A stretch of 64,000 nucleotides of DNA from Liolophura sinensis (lineage: Eukaryota > Mollusca > Polyplacophora > Chitonida > Chitonidae): the NCBI RefSeq assembly GCF_032854445.1, contig NC_088300.1, positions 62,656,984-62,720,983 on the forward strand. The letters are read 5' to 3'. A model generated the notes under the pieces. The model had not been told where the DNA came from. It did not search any database and worked only from the letters and a program-made list of their open reading frames with translations. Both the position numbers and the translations under genes were made by a program. The first letter of the stretch is position 1. Each line of letters begins with the position of its first letter. Positions 36,016-46,604 of this stretch are shown here, in pieces.

Positions 36016-37804
36016 ATTGTGCTAAGCTGTTCAGTGGATCAACTAGCTTTGCATTGTAAATTATTTTATTTTAAAAAGGCAATGTTCAACAGCCTGTCCA
36101 GGCTGTTTGGGCATTTTACGACTATGTACACTATATGAAATTAAAAACATCTGTTTCTGTGGCATTGGTTTTCATACAGCACTTGTGTAAACTGTCATGT
36201 CAAACAATCGAGTTCTATATACACATACAATGCGAATAAATAACTTATGAACACGTACTGACCTCTGCATATTACATTTCGGCACAAAGTGCAAATGTCA
36301 CGCCTACTCTATTTTGGCAGAGGATATTTTGAAAACAATATTTCTGAGTACAGAAAACGTGTGCTAAAGTGGATAGCTAAAATAAGTGGAATCAGTGTAT
36401 AGCCTGGCCTACATATCTGATAAACGAGCTACTTCTGTATATGTATGTATGTCCTTTGATTTTCTCCGAAACCGTTCATCTAATCGACTTAATACTGGCC
36501 TCATGTATAACCGCTGAGGATAAGGAAGTGCAGTGTCAAGTATATATATCCGAAAATATTCTTTTAAATATCCAGATAATGATATGAGACGCACGCTTAA
36601 TGATTCTAACATAACTGCATAATTGGATCCAGTTATAGGACATTTCAACCTGCGCCGATTTCAGACTCGGAATTTGCACTTGTTCAGCAAGAATCTGTTG
36701 GGAAAGTGTGAAAAAAAATATGCAATTCTTTTTTTTCCAAGCCTTTTCAAAACATTGCAATCCCTGTTTGTAGGATGGTCTCATTTGAGTATTTGATCTC
36801 TCTTAGTCATTCCCTTATAATGAACTACATTCTTGCGTATTTATCACAACCGTCTCATAAAGTCAGCCTATGTACGTGACAGAGCAGAGCCTTTGTTGTA
36901 ACGTGTCTCAATAGAGCCTCGAGTCAGATTTAGTCGATTTGGCGATCTATAGTGAAACAGCGGTATGGCGGCCCCATTTGTTACAAGGAGGTATACCGTC
37001 GTGATATGATCCAAATAATGTGGAAAATGTGAGGGTAACCCACGAATAAAGGCACGGAACAACGTTATACGGGATGGTACATGATTCTCCCCTTGCACAA
37101 ACGGTTTTCCTCCGATTGTTCTATATACAGGCTTACCGCTGGTAACATAACGGTGTTCTGCTCAGCTTTATACAGGTATTCTTTGCACTGGTTCTCAAAA
37201 TGTAACAATCACCTGGGCACAAGGTCATGTAATCTGATAAACCTAGCTTGTATTGCTGATCTGTACGACAGATTGTTGTCGTCAAAACCACATGGCGAGC
37301 AGGATTTAATGCGGGACAGACATATACCTAGCATAATTATATTTTTTCATCTAATAGGAGATAACATTTCAAAAAAAGTCATTTTGAAATTTATTTGTCA
37401 AGTTTTATCTTAATATTGTTGCATGGTTTAACATATAAGGAAATTGTATGAGTATATATATGGTTCTCCTTACCTGGGCATGAAGAGTCCGACCTCAGTG
37501 GTATATGAAGTAAAACACTCAGTGACATATAACGTGATAGGCGAGGTCGACCTGTCAGATACATTAACGTTATATCCATATTCCAAAATATTTTACATAG
37601 TTCTTAAAAGCATTGATCTATATTCATGGTCACATAAAGATGGCATATGGTCCAAAGGGATCTAAGACATTATATAAACACTTACCTGTAAGAGTCCTTT
37701 AAGTGTGGAGTATATATATCCTGAATACGCTTCGCCATTGATGGCCTGTGTATCTAGTCCACCGGCCAGAAGCAGGGGTTATCGTTACTCTGACTGCTAT
37801 CGTA
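36016..37804. other. Gene-free tract
   Basis: Short opposing frames only, with nothing that I recognise. Confidence 0.45.
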
Positions 37805-38105
37805 TTTTATACATGTAAGGTAGCTTATACGTCTTGCACACCGTGAATACGTGTACCGTTCGTACTGTGTCGTGTGGCGTATACCTCTTGCGTGCAGCGT
37901 ACCTCTTACGTGTAGCGTATATTTATTTGGAGCGTTCTGTATCCCTGTAGCGTACCGTATATACCTGTTGGTATATATTTTATGTCTAGCGTACCTCTTA
38001 TGTGTAGCGTAGATTTATTTGAAGCGTTCTGCATCCCTGTAGCATATCGTGTATACCTGTAGGTACATACCTTTTACGTGTAGCATGTACCTTGTAGTTA
38101 CGTGG
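37805..38105 (+). repeat. Diverged tandem repeat, about 92-bp unit
   Basis: CGTACCTCTTACGTGTAGCG, TTTATTTGGAGCGTTCTG and ATCCCTGTAGCGTACCGT recur about 92 bp later as CGTACCTCTTATGTGTAGCG, TTTATTTGAAGCGTTCTG and ATCCCTGTAGCATATCGT. Confidence 0.85.
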
Positions 38106-38559
38106 AGCGCTTTCATCCATTTGTACCACAGTTTAGCGGTCTGGGTAGAAAATTGTCCTGCACAAGACTGAGGTATTGTTGGCCAATATTAACCTGTTTT
38201 TCCCATACTGGATCATTTTATGCTACAATGTACATCATGTAAAGATGTGTACAGGTCTCTGTATCACTAGGTTTAGTTATTTAATCAGATAATGACTTCA
38301 TACAGCATATAATAATAAGAATATTTCACTTATTGCTTGAGTATGACCTTTAACATTAAATACGCCACAATGTAGCTTTCATTGTTCTTGGTGCTGTCGC
38401 TGGGATACATGAGGTGCGCGCTCGAAACCAGTCCTAGACAGAGAATTTGTAGATACATGTACATGTACCCTCTCTTTCACTGCTTGTGGAGCATTGGCGA
38501 CAATACGCGGTCGACAACACTTGTATAGCCGTTTACGTAGTCTTATCTGTACGTCACAG

Positions 38560-38665
38560 GTGGGAGGAAGTTCGTCAGTAATTTGCCAAAGGTCGGTGGT
38601 TTAGCCCGCATAATTCGGTTTACTCCACCCGTAAAACTGACTCCCATCGTACAAGTGAAAAAGTA
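38560..38665 (+). repeat. SINE family B, body and 3' part
   Basis: GGTGGGAGGAAGTTCGTCAG, CAAAGGTCGGTGGTTTAGCC, CGGTTTACTCCACCCGTAAA and ACTGACTCCCATCGTACAAG. It is followed closely by the 3' end of copy B. A short relic lies at 40045-40080. Confidence 0.6.
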
Positions 38666-38942
38666 GAGTTTGGGATGAAACAATAATGAAAGCCATGAGC
38701 TATGTCCACAATGGACACTAGCTTCTAGGCAAAAATGAATCAATTTGGTCTTTTGATAATGAATGAAACGCGTGTACAGAACCAGTAAAATTCAATGACC
38801 AACACTCACTTCAATAAAGCAACCAAATACATGAAATGGCATTAATTGTACACGAGGTGTGCATATATTTTGGTATATAATACAAATATGAATACATGCC
38901 TTATCACAGGAAGGTTTTTTTTTTCAGGGTACAGGTGACCAT

Positions 38943-39049
38943 TCAGACGGTCATAACTTGTCCAGATTTCAGCGACTGAGTGGAGAGATCAGCCAATCGG
39001 AGAGCGAGGATAGCTCCGCTTCCATCCGGGTCCTCACACGTGCGCAAGC
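38943..39049 (-). CDS. Copy B exon 8 (C-terminus, stop)
   Basis: The acceptor ATTTTGGCAG precedes GLRTCEDPDGSGAILALRLA, then DLSTQSLKSGQVMTV and TGA at 38943-38945. The first residue is split with exon 7 (phase 1). Confidence 0.88.
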
Positions 39050-42000
39050 CTGCCAAAATGCACCCAAAAAGCATAACTGTTACCAAGTGCCATAGTAAAC
39101 ATGTGGTGTTTTGTTTTAAATGTCACTTTTAAAATTTTTAATCGCTTGACCGTTTATACAGTGTGTATTATAAGTGTCAAAACCCACCCACAACTCCCTC
39201 CAGAAAGTGACCAACTTCTGCTTTGTAGCTTTCGTGATATCTCTTCACAATGTCCACATGAGTAGGTTCCTCCGTTGTCCCGTCAAGAGTTCGTGATTGT
39301 ACCTGATAGGGCACGGGGTTCTCCAATATCAATACACCCTTTGTGCCAGCGACCTGCATGGAAAAGACGCAAACAGGCTGAAGTGAGGTATCAAACAGGT
39401 AAACTGTAACGCCATTTTTGTGCGCAAAACTAACTTAGGGTTGAGCTTATTTTAATTCTAATTCATATAGATTGCTTCATATACATGTACATGTATACAT
39501 ACTGAGGGTTTACGACATACTTAACAATTTTTGAGTCATATGGCGACGAAGAGTCACTCGGTGCGAACACATACTATATCTCCTTGTGACAGGGCAAGTC
39601 CATGCCGCCAAAGTGCTGCCGCCACTGAAGTATTATGCTGAAGACACCAGACATGACACCCCACCCATGCAGTCACATTATACTGACACCGAGCCAACCA
39701 GTCCTGTTTCCTGGAGCACGAACCAACAATAGTTTTGTTTTTTCATCGTTAAAGGCTCTAACCTTTTGCCAACATTTCCCGGCAACCATTAGGAGATACT
39801 ATAATTAGAATTTCAACATATGATTAGAGTAACCCGTTTCATATGCTTCTATTGAAATCTATAATGCAGAATTCCACTGTCATGGCTCTGAAGAGGCAAC
39901 CGTTAAACTGTCATATCTAGCCTTCCTTTTTCGATGGTTATTTGTACAAACAACAAGAAAGGGGAAGCAGATTTACATCGCTGAAGACCACTTGTCTCCT
40001 ACCAACATGGGTGCAGGTTTTCTTTGTCATGCGAGTTCTTAGTAACTTGATAAAGATCGGTGGTTTACCGAGGGTACAAAACTTGCATCATGCACTGAGA
40101 GAAAAGTTTGAGTCAATCTGAGTTATACAAATCGGGCTAGTTTAACTCGGAAAATTGAGTCATATAGCCGGATTAGCTGAGTAATGAAACTTACTTGGCG
40201 GTGTCGGAAAACTAACATGAGTCTTTCAGGACTCGGCTTTCTAAGTTGAATTAGCTCAATTGTATAACTGAGATTTTTGAGTCAGTTAACCCAGACTTTT
40301 CTCACCGTTTAAAAGCAGTGAAAAATTCTTGAATATGGCGCTAATAGACAAGTATTAAATGTGTAAGGAAGTGAATAAAATAAGAAATGAATGTATGTAA
40401 AGCACAAACATAACTGGTTGGAAACTGAAGAGCGCAGATGTGAATATATTTTAAAGGGTAGCATAATTAAGTCAATCTGACTCCAAGTATCCATGTGAAC
40501 AGCTTCTGCAAAACTACTATAAGACCAGAGATTATTTCCAAACCATACCTCTAGCCTTTGGTCATATCCGTACGCTGATTTCCGGCTGTTCTCTAGAATA
40601 GCCATTAAACCGCTGGGGAATTTCAGCATTACGGCAGCGCTGTCTACGTCATCAATTTCTGTGTAAAACGCTTCATGCGCATGACCAAACGCCACAAGGG
40701 ACTGGGGCATCTCATTAGTCAAGAAGGAAACCATGTCAAATCCGTGGACAGTAGAGTCGTGGAATATATCCCCTAAAATTGGAACAAATCTCAGTAAAAC
40801 TCTTTTTTTTATTATTTATTTTTTTTGTATTTATTTATTTCATTGGTGTTTTACGCCGTACTCAAGAATATTTCGCTTAGACAACAGCGCCCAGCATTAT
40901 GGTGGGAGGAAACCGGGCAGAGCCCGGGGGAAACCCACGACCATCCGTAGGTTGCGGAAAGACCTTCCCACATACGGCCGGAGAGGAAGCCAGCATGAGC
41001 TTGACTTGAACTCACAGCGACGGCACTGGTGAGAGGCTCCTGGGTCATTACGCTGCGCTAGCGCCCTAACCAGCTGAGCCATGGAGGCCCCCGTAAACAA
41101 GCAAATATCATGATGATGGATGTCCATCATATACCTTAATGTACCCTCACGTTTTATATGGCCATCGTGCATCCTAGAAGACGTCATATTCTCGGTAATT
41201 TCAAATCTAAGTCACGCCATCATGTGTTTTATTGGTTAGGCCCATATGTTTAGATAGCTTATCCAAAGCTATAGATTCTCTACTTTTGTTCCCATCATCG
41301 TGGATTTCATTCATTGTACAACAGTTTAAAAAAATTAAATGTCCAATTTGAAAGAAATTTACATGCAAAAGTTTATGGGTTGGAAAATTCCTGCCACCAA
41401 AAATGTGTGTGGAAAATCTCACCAAGATGTCCATTAAATAAACCTAGTGATATCTAGCGATAGCCCAATCTGACATTGGAAGCCATATATCTGAGTTGGA
41501 TATGCAAGTAAACAGATGAAAAATGGTTTTTTTCTTAAATGTGATGATACATTTATACTTAGCACTTTCTTTATCGATTTGAGTCCATTGGTGAATAAAA
41601 TATCACCGTTTCTAAGGAGTGCACGGGTCTTGCAAAGGTAAGGCATTAGAACTGGAAACATTTCTTCATTTCAAAAGTCAGCATAAAATAAACTTACTAA
41701 ATTGACCAGATACTTAACAGTGTAGTCATTTGATCATTTCCTTCTCTCTTAAACGATATTTCTTTACTTTTCAGCCATCCTATGTTTTCGTTAATTGTTG
41801 TAAATATACCATGTATCAAGCTGACCTGACTTGGCTAGATATGCCCCCGAGCAGACTGACGGCGGGTCTCTGTTACATATTTTAATCATGAGAAGATTGC
41901 CCACTTCTCCGTTACTAACAGATTTCTTGATTTTCTTCACTCCAGGATCGTGCCGTCTGCAATCATAGTCAGCAAAGGTGGGATGAAAATTGACAAATTC

Positions 42001-44614
42001 TGCAAAATGAAATCAACTTTTTAATAAAATATATACAGGATTATAACATCCATCCATTGTACATACAGTACATCAATTTGTTGTACATTCCGTAGGTCTG
42101 TTGGGCCGCGCAGAGAACCAATTATAACGCTCGTCATTACGAAGTGTACTGGTTTATGTCAGACAAGGTATGCACCTACTGGTTTTGGCTGGTTTCGTTC
42201 AACTTCTATATCTGGTTTTCTTCGAGCTCAACTTACAGCTGATTTCATTCAGTTTATATACTGGTTTCCTTCTGGCTCTATACCTAGTTTTGGGGGGCAT
42301 TATATCTGTTTCCTTCTGCAATAAAACTTCTTACCTCGCACTGACAAATCCCACACTAGTAAAACTTTGGCAGAGCCAACGGTGAATAAGGACGTGCGAA
42401 ATATTGCGCCTTTTGGTTTTCCATCTGTCATTTATAACTTACTACATGCATGTACTGATATTTAGATGCAATGTCAAAGTGTTGTGTCTGATATTTGGAT
42501 GCATTGCCAAAGTGTTGTGTCTAATATTTGGATGAAATGCCAAAGTGTTGTATCTGATGTTTGGATGCATTGCCAAAGTGTTGTGGGTGACATTTGGATG
42601 CATTGCCAAAGTGTTATGTTTGATATTTGGATGCAATCCCAAAGTGTTGTGTCTGATATTTGGATGCATTGCCAAAGTGTTGTGTTTGATAGTTGGATGC
42701 AGTGCCAAAGTGTTGTGTCTGATATTTGGATGCATTGCCAGAATGTTGTGCCCGATATTTGGATGCAATGCCAAAGTGTTGTGTCTGATATTTGGATGCA
42801 TTGCCAAAATGATGTGTTTGATATTTGGATGCAGTGCCAAAGTGTTGTGTTTGATATTTGGATGCTGTGCCAAAGTGTTGTGTCTGATATTTGGATGCAT
42901 TGCCAGAATGTTGTGCCCGATATTTGGATGCATTGCCAGAATGTTGTGCCCGATATTTGGATGCAGTGCCAAAGTGTTGTGTCTGATATTTGGATGCATT
43001 GCCAGAATGTTGTGCCCGATATTTGGATGCAATGCCAAAGTGTTGTGTCTGATATTTGGATGCATTGCCAAAATGATGTGTTTGATATTTGGATGCAATG
43101 CCAAAGTGTTGTGTTTAATATTTGGATGCAGTGCCAAAGTGTTGTGTTTGATATTTGGATGTAATTCCAAAGAGTTTTATCTGTTGTTTGGATGCAATGC
43201 CAAAGTGTTTTATCTGATGTTTGGATGTAATGTCAAAGCGTTGTGTCTGATGTTTGGATGTAATGCCAAAGCGTTGTGTCTACTATTTGAATGTATTTTT
43301 AATAAAAACGTTGTGTCTTCATCATCTTTAGATAGAGTGTCATGAGGCGTGTAATCAAGTAAAAATGGGTCAACGGTTGTGCTTGATATTTAGATGATTT
43401 GCCAACAAAAGTACTGTGTTTGGATGCTGGGGAATAAATAATTGTCTCTTTGCAAATGATGTATGTGAGAGACGTGTCACATAATCATGCACTGACCTGT
43501 TAAAGGCACAGAACAAAATTATTCCACGCGCCGAAGCCTCCTGATAAAACTGGCGAGCTTTGTCCACCGAGAAGGTCACGGGTTTCTCCGTAAACACATG
43601 TTTACCTGTGAACATTAATCTACTGAGAATGTCACGGGCCTCTCCGTAAACACATGTTTACCTGTGAACACTCCTCTCTTCAAAAACGTGTTCACATGTT
43701 ATAAATTTAACGCTTTTTCTATGAAAGTAGGCCAGTCTCTAATCTCAGCATCTTCCTACTATTACAAAACTGTACGAAATTATTCCAATTATTGCAGGTT
43801 TGTAATGAAATTAAAGGCTAAACGATGCGTATGAAAATGGTGTTCCCTCGCTTGTTTATTTATTTATTTGATTGATGTTTTACGCCGAACTCAAGAATAT
43901 TTCACGTATACAACGGCGGCCATCATTATGGTGGGAGGAAACCAGGAAGAATCACGACCATGCGTAGGTTACTGGAAGACCTTCTCACTTTACGGACGGA
44001 GAGGAAGCCTGAGTGAGCTGAACATGAACTAACAGCGACCGCAGTGGTGAGAGGCTCCCGGGTTACTGCGCCGTGCTGAGGTGGCAACACCCTCGGCCAC
44101 GGAAGCCCCCACATTAATCCCAAGGGCTTAGTTATACATGATCACGTCAAAAACAGTGAAATACTGAAGGTTGGGTGAGCAATTAATAGCTGCACATACC
44201 AGCGTGGAGAGCTTTCTCTATCAACAGCTCATGGTGCTCGGTTGGGGTACACACAAAAACTGCTTTTACCCTGCAGATATAAGTGAAAAGAAACGTAAGA
44301 AACATACTGCTTGTGTGATAAAATTAGCACTTTATAAAAGCTCACGGAACATGGCCAGTTTATGTATTCATACGGTATACTGATGCGTACCTGTCATCAG
44401 CCATTACACGGTCCGCGTCTTCGATGGACGCATACTGGGTCTTTCCCATCAGGTGGTACGTCCAGATTAGCCTCTGCACCCTGTCCTTCTCCCCCGGGGC
44501 GTCCACCAAGTACACAATATCAGCCAATAAATGCTCCACCAGGTGTTTGACGTGGACCTGCCCCATCCGCCCCACTCCGAACAAGGCCACGCCCACAGGG
44601 TTGTCAGACGGATG
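38943..44614 (-). CDS. GFO/IDH/MocA oxidoreductase copy B (inositol 2-dehydrogenase/YrbE-like)
   Basis: Seven exons (listed separately) join without any frame error into 343 codons plus TGA. The N-terminal Rossmann domain has FGVGRMG. VFTEKP carries the family's catalytic lysine, RRHDP begins the C-terminal alpha/beta domain, FHDSTVHGFD supplies the Asp and His of the active site known from IolG-type inositol dehydrogenases, and YGYDQRLEV precedes the last strands. Members oxidise or reduce cyclitols and sugars with NAD(P); the substrate here cannot be read from sequence. No signal peptide or membrane segment is visible, so it should be cytosolic. Exon sizes and phases equal those of copy A downstream. 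The start codon is not certain: exon 2 opens in phase 0 with HPSDNPVGVALF, and a possible ME-only first exon lies at 45066-45071. Confidence 0.88.
39188..39353 (-). CDS. Copy B exon 7
   Basis: TTTTCCATGCAG precedes VAGTKGVLILENPVPYQVQS, then DGTTEEPTHVDIVKRYHESY and GHFLEGVVG at the donor TGTGG|GTGGGT. It is 166 bp with phase 0 in and phase 1 out. Confidence 0.88.
39505..39725 (-). repeat. SINE family C, head missing, in copy B intron 6
   Basis: CATACTTAACAATTTTTGAG, TCATATGGCGACGAAGAGTC, CATGCCGCCAAAGTGCTGCC and GACACCAGACATGACACCCC. It is nearly identical in the central block to the copy at 23545-23865. The tRNA-like head is lost. Confidence 0.75.
40549..40772 (-). CDS. Copy B exon 6 (catalytic Asp/His region)
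   Basis: TTCCAATTTTAG precedes GDIFHDSTVHGFDMVSFLTN, EMPQSLVAFGHAHEAFYTEI, DDVDSAAVMLKFPSGLMAIL and SAYGYDQRLE at the donor GAG|GTATGG. It is 224 bp with phase 1 in and phase 0 out. Confidence 0.92.
40802..41093 (-). repeat. SINE family A, full length, in copy B intron 5
   Basis: On the minus strand it has the A box TGGCTCAGCTGGTTAGGGCG (41064-41083), the B box GTGAGTTCAAGTC (41003-41015), the GCTTCCTCTCCGGCCGTATG body, GGTTTCCTCCCACCATAATG, AATATTCTTGAGTACGGCGT and an AAAT-rich tail. It is sense to the gene, and the tail ends 29 bp from the exon 6 boundary. It is the best reference copy of the family in this window. Confidence 0.95.
41826..41956 (-). CDS. Copy B exon 5 (HDP motif)
   Basis: CTATGATTGCAG precedes RHDPGVKKIKKSVSNGEVGN, LLMIKICNRDPPSVCSGAYL and AKSG at the donor TCAG|GTCAGC. 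It is 131 bp, the same size and phases as in copy A. Confidence 0.9.
42455..43290 (+). repeat. 33-bp minisatellite, about 25 units, in copy B intron 4
   Basis: The consensus is GATATTTGGATGCATTGCCA then AAGTGTTGTGTCT. Variants (CAGAATGTTGTGCCC and AAAATGATGTGTTT) recur in a pattern, which points to block duplications. The unit is a multiple of three and lacks stops, so two plus frames and one minus frame stay open for 230-266 codons (for example AKVLCLIFGCI and HPNIKHNTLAL). These are artefacts. The array ends in diverged units near 43290. Confidence 0.95.
43497..43605 (-). CDS. Copy B exon 4 (EKP motif)
   Basis: TTAATGTTCACAG precedes GKHVFTEKPVTFSVDKARQF, YQEASARGIILFCAFNR at the donor AACAG|GTCAGT. 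It is 109 bp with phase 1 in and phase 2 out. The catalytic-lysine motif is intact. Confidence 0.92.
43606..43672 (-). repeat. Partial duplication of the copy B exon 4 acceptor and exon start
   Basis: Just upstream of exon 4 on the minus strand a second GTTCACAGGTAAACATGTGT, then TTACGGAGAGGCCCGTGACA, repeats the true acceptor and the first about 14 codons (GKHVFTERPVTFSVD-like) and then runs into TAG. It supplies a decoy 3' splice site about 60 bp upstream of the real one. Confidence 0.85.
43854..44110 (-). repeat. SINE family A in copy B intron 3
   Basis: Tail TTTATTTATTTATTTGATTG, TACGCCGAACTCAAGAATAT and ATTATGGTGGGAGGAAACCA, with the tRNA-like head degraded (CCGTGGCCGAGGGTGTTGCC on minus). 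It has an internal deletion in the GGGCAGAGCCCGGGGG block. Confidence 0.9.
44200..44270 (-). CDS. Copy B exon 3
   Basis: The acceptor ATATCTGCAG precedes VKAVFVCTPTEHHELLIEKA then LHAG at the donor GCTG|GTATGT. It is 71 bp with phase 2 in and phase 1 out. Confidence 0.9.
44391..44614 (-). CDS. Copy B exon 2 (Rossmann nucleotide-binding)
   Basis: TTATTCATCCTTCAG precedes HPSDNPVGVALFGVGRMGQV, HVKHLVEHLLADIVYLVDAP, then YASIEDADRVMADDR at the donor GACAG|GTACGC. GxGRMG plus an acidic residue at the end of strand 2 (VDAP) indicates an NAD(P) site. It is 224 bp, opening in phase 0. Confidence 0.9.
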
Positions 44615-44661
44615 CTGAAGGATGAATAAAGTAAGATTGTTAATTCATTCATATCTGGTAA

Positions 44662-44662
44662 T

Positions 44663-44697
<35 letters not shown>

Positions 44698-44940
44698 TTT
44701 CATTGGTGTTTTACGCCGTACTCAAGAATATTTCACTAATACGACGGCGGTTAGCATTATGGTGGGAGGAAACCGGGCAAAGCCCAAGGAAAACCCACGA
44801 CCATCCGCAGGTTGCTGGTAGACCTTCCCACGTACGGCCCGAGAGGAAGCCAGCATGAGCTGGACTTAAACTCACAGCGACCGCATTGGTGAGAGACCTG
44901 GGTCATTACGCTGTGCTAGCCAGCCAACCAACTGAGCCAC
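44662..44940 (-). repeat. SINE family A, full length, upstream of copy B exon 2
   Basis: A long (TTTA)9-10 tail at 44662-44700, CATTGGTGTTTTACGCCGTA, CGCAGGTTGCTGGTAGACCT, the B-box complement GACTTAAACTCAC and an A-box end CAACCAACTGAGCCA. It is sense to the gene. The long pure tail suggests a comparatively recent insertion. Confidence 0.93.
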
Positions 44941-45065
44941 GATTAAAAAAATGTCAAGATAAAGCCATAATTTTGGATAAAGGAATGGAAAAACAAAGGT
45001 AAACTATATACCAAAGTATATATTTAGCTTACACACATTGTAGTTTACCACATAAGTTAACTTAC

Positions 45066-45071
45066 TTCCAT
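45066..45071 (-). CDS. Possible copy B first exon (ATG GAA)
   Basis: On the minus strand ATGGAA is followed by GTAAGT in phase 0, which would join as ME-HPSDNPVG. Copy A also starts ME and also has a phase-0 first intron. Six coding bases are too few to be convincing. Confidence 0.2.
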
Positions 45072-46604
45072 AAGGCCATGCATGTACTTCCCAGCTAAGC
45101 CTACAGTGTGAGGTAATCTAAATGTGTCAAGTGAAGTATTCCATATGTGTCAAATGTGGACCAGTTAAATCCAGCTATGCTGACAGCTACGTTATAGTCG
45201 CATTGTTACCATGCTATGACCGGATCTTTAGTATACATATCTTATCCAGTTATTCCCTGAAACACATCCAGGGCTACCCAGTGAACGATAAGATATCAGA
45301 TCATAATAATACCAGAGTTTTTAGGCAAGAGAAATTAACTTTCAAGAATACCGTTGAAGACATTGGCTTATACATCAGAACCATAAACAAAGAAGCTGTC
45401 CATAAAAAATTTATTCCTATATTGGATCGGTGCTTTACACCATACTCAAGAAGAATAAAAAATTCAATCACAGTGCGCGATGAGTTTTCCAACTGGAACA
45501 ATTGTTCGGACAGCGTTTACGGCTTCTACATCCATCGCACGGGGCACAGGAAAACTTCTACATCCATCGCACGGGGCAAAGGATAACTTCTACATCCATC
45601 GCACGGGGCACAGAATAACTTCTACATCCATCGCACAGGGCACAGGATAACTTCAACGATTATTCAGCTTGATTTTCACCTGTATAAATCATTCCACAGA
45701 AGACGATAAGACAAGAACACATCTCCATTCTTTAGGTAAAAGGGATGTCAGCTTTGAAGTATCTTTGACACTGTATTATTTACTGTGATCAAATATACTC
45801 CCAGATTCCTTTTTAAACCCTTTATGATACACTATATTTATACACTTGAAAGGGATAATAGCATGACCTATCTTCAAAACATGACAAAAATGGGGCTTAA
45901 GTTGACCGTAATGAAACCGGTGATGCGGAAAAACCGAAATTTTAGGCGATCTCTCTCAATCGGCAGACCTCACAAAACTGCAGAAACAGCCAACCCGTCT
46001 TGTATCTTCACGGCTGGTTGACTGGGACACCGATATTTATAAAAGAATAAAATTCCATATTCATCTGAGTTTGCAAGAGCCATTGCAATACAACCGCGGT
46101 AATTATCCATTCCATGGTATAAACACTTCCTTATGGTGAAGGCGTTGGACAAGGAAATCAACGTCCACCCCTTTTAGCACCGGTCTGTCATTCACAAAGA
46201 AATTTACTCATTTCGAGTTCAACGGAACCACGTCGATTTATGATCTGCAGTTGAAACCGGGGTAATTAATCATTTTTTGTAAAACATTAAAAATTCCCCA
46301 CAAATTCAATTTCATGACGTGTAGGGTATAAACGGCGGTCGTCCGCAGAGGGTCTTTTTTCCGATGGTGTCCAAGCGTTGTGACTGAATTCACATTGTGA
46401 TAACCAACGTTTTTAAACAGTTACAATTAACGGCCCGAAAAAATGTCCAAACTGGCGCATAACTTTTCACCAGAAGAATTTTCCAGAGAAGCTTGTTGCT
46501 CATGTCCTGATGTTCAACTTTTAAGACCACCATGTGCGCATCTTGTAACTGGTGGAACACCAAGTTCCACCCACGTGTTCTGGCATATCGAAAGAACATT
46601 ATCC
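45072..46604. other. Intergenic tract with a short minisatellite
   Basis: A 154-codon plus frame (45122-45586) shows no family resemblance and runs into the 32-bp repeat, so I do not call it. A minus frame at 46390-46599 likewise has no recognisable motif. Confidence 0.4.
45523..45654 (+). repeat. 32-bp tandem repeat, 4 units
   Basis: CTTCTACATCCATCGCACGG followed by GGCACAGGATAA, with single-base differences between units. Confidence 0.93.

Noticed and set aside
40851-41187. Short Ser/Pro/Gly-rich frames at 16.4-16.7, 40.85-41.19, 43.9-44.1 and 44.6-44.9 kb
   Set aside because: All are translations of the GC-richer SINE family A body, recurring with the same peptide fragments (for example SSQAHAGFLSGR).
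42442-43345. Long repeat proteins of 232-266 codons on both strands
   Set aside because: A 33-bp stop-free repeat unit keeps several frames open at once. It lies in an intron between two well-supported exons and has no start or splice context.
45122-45586. 154-codon plus-strand frame between ORP8 and copy B
   Set aside because: It resembles no known family, ends inside the 32-bp tandem repeat and shows no splice or promoter context. I could not tell it from a chance frame.
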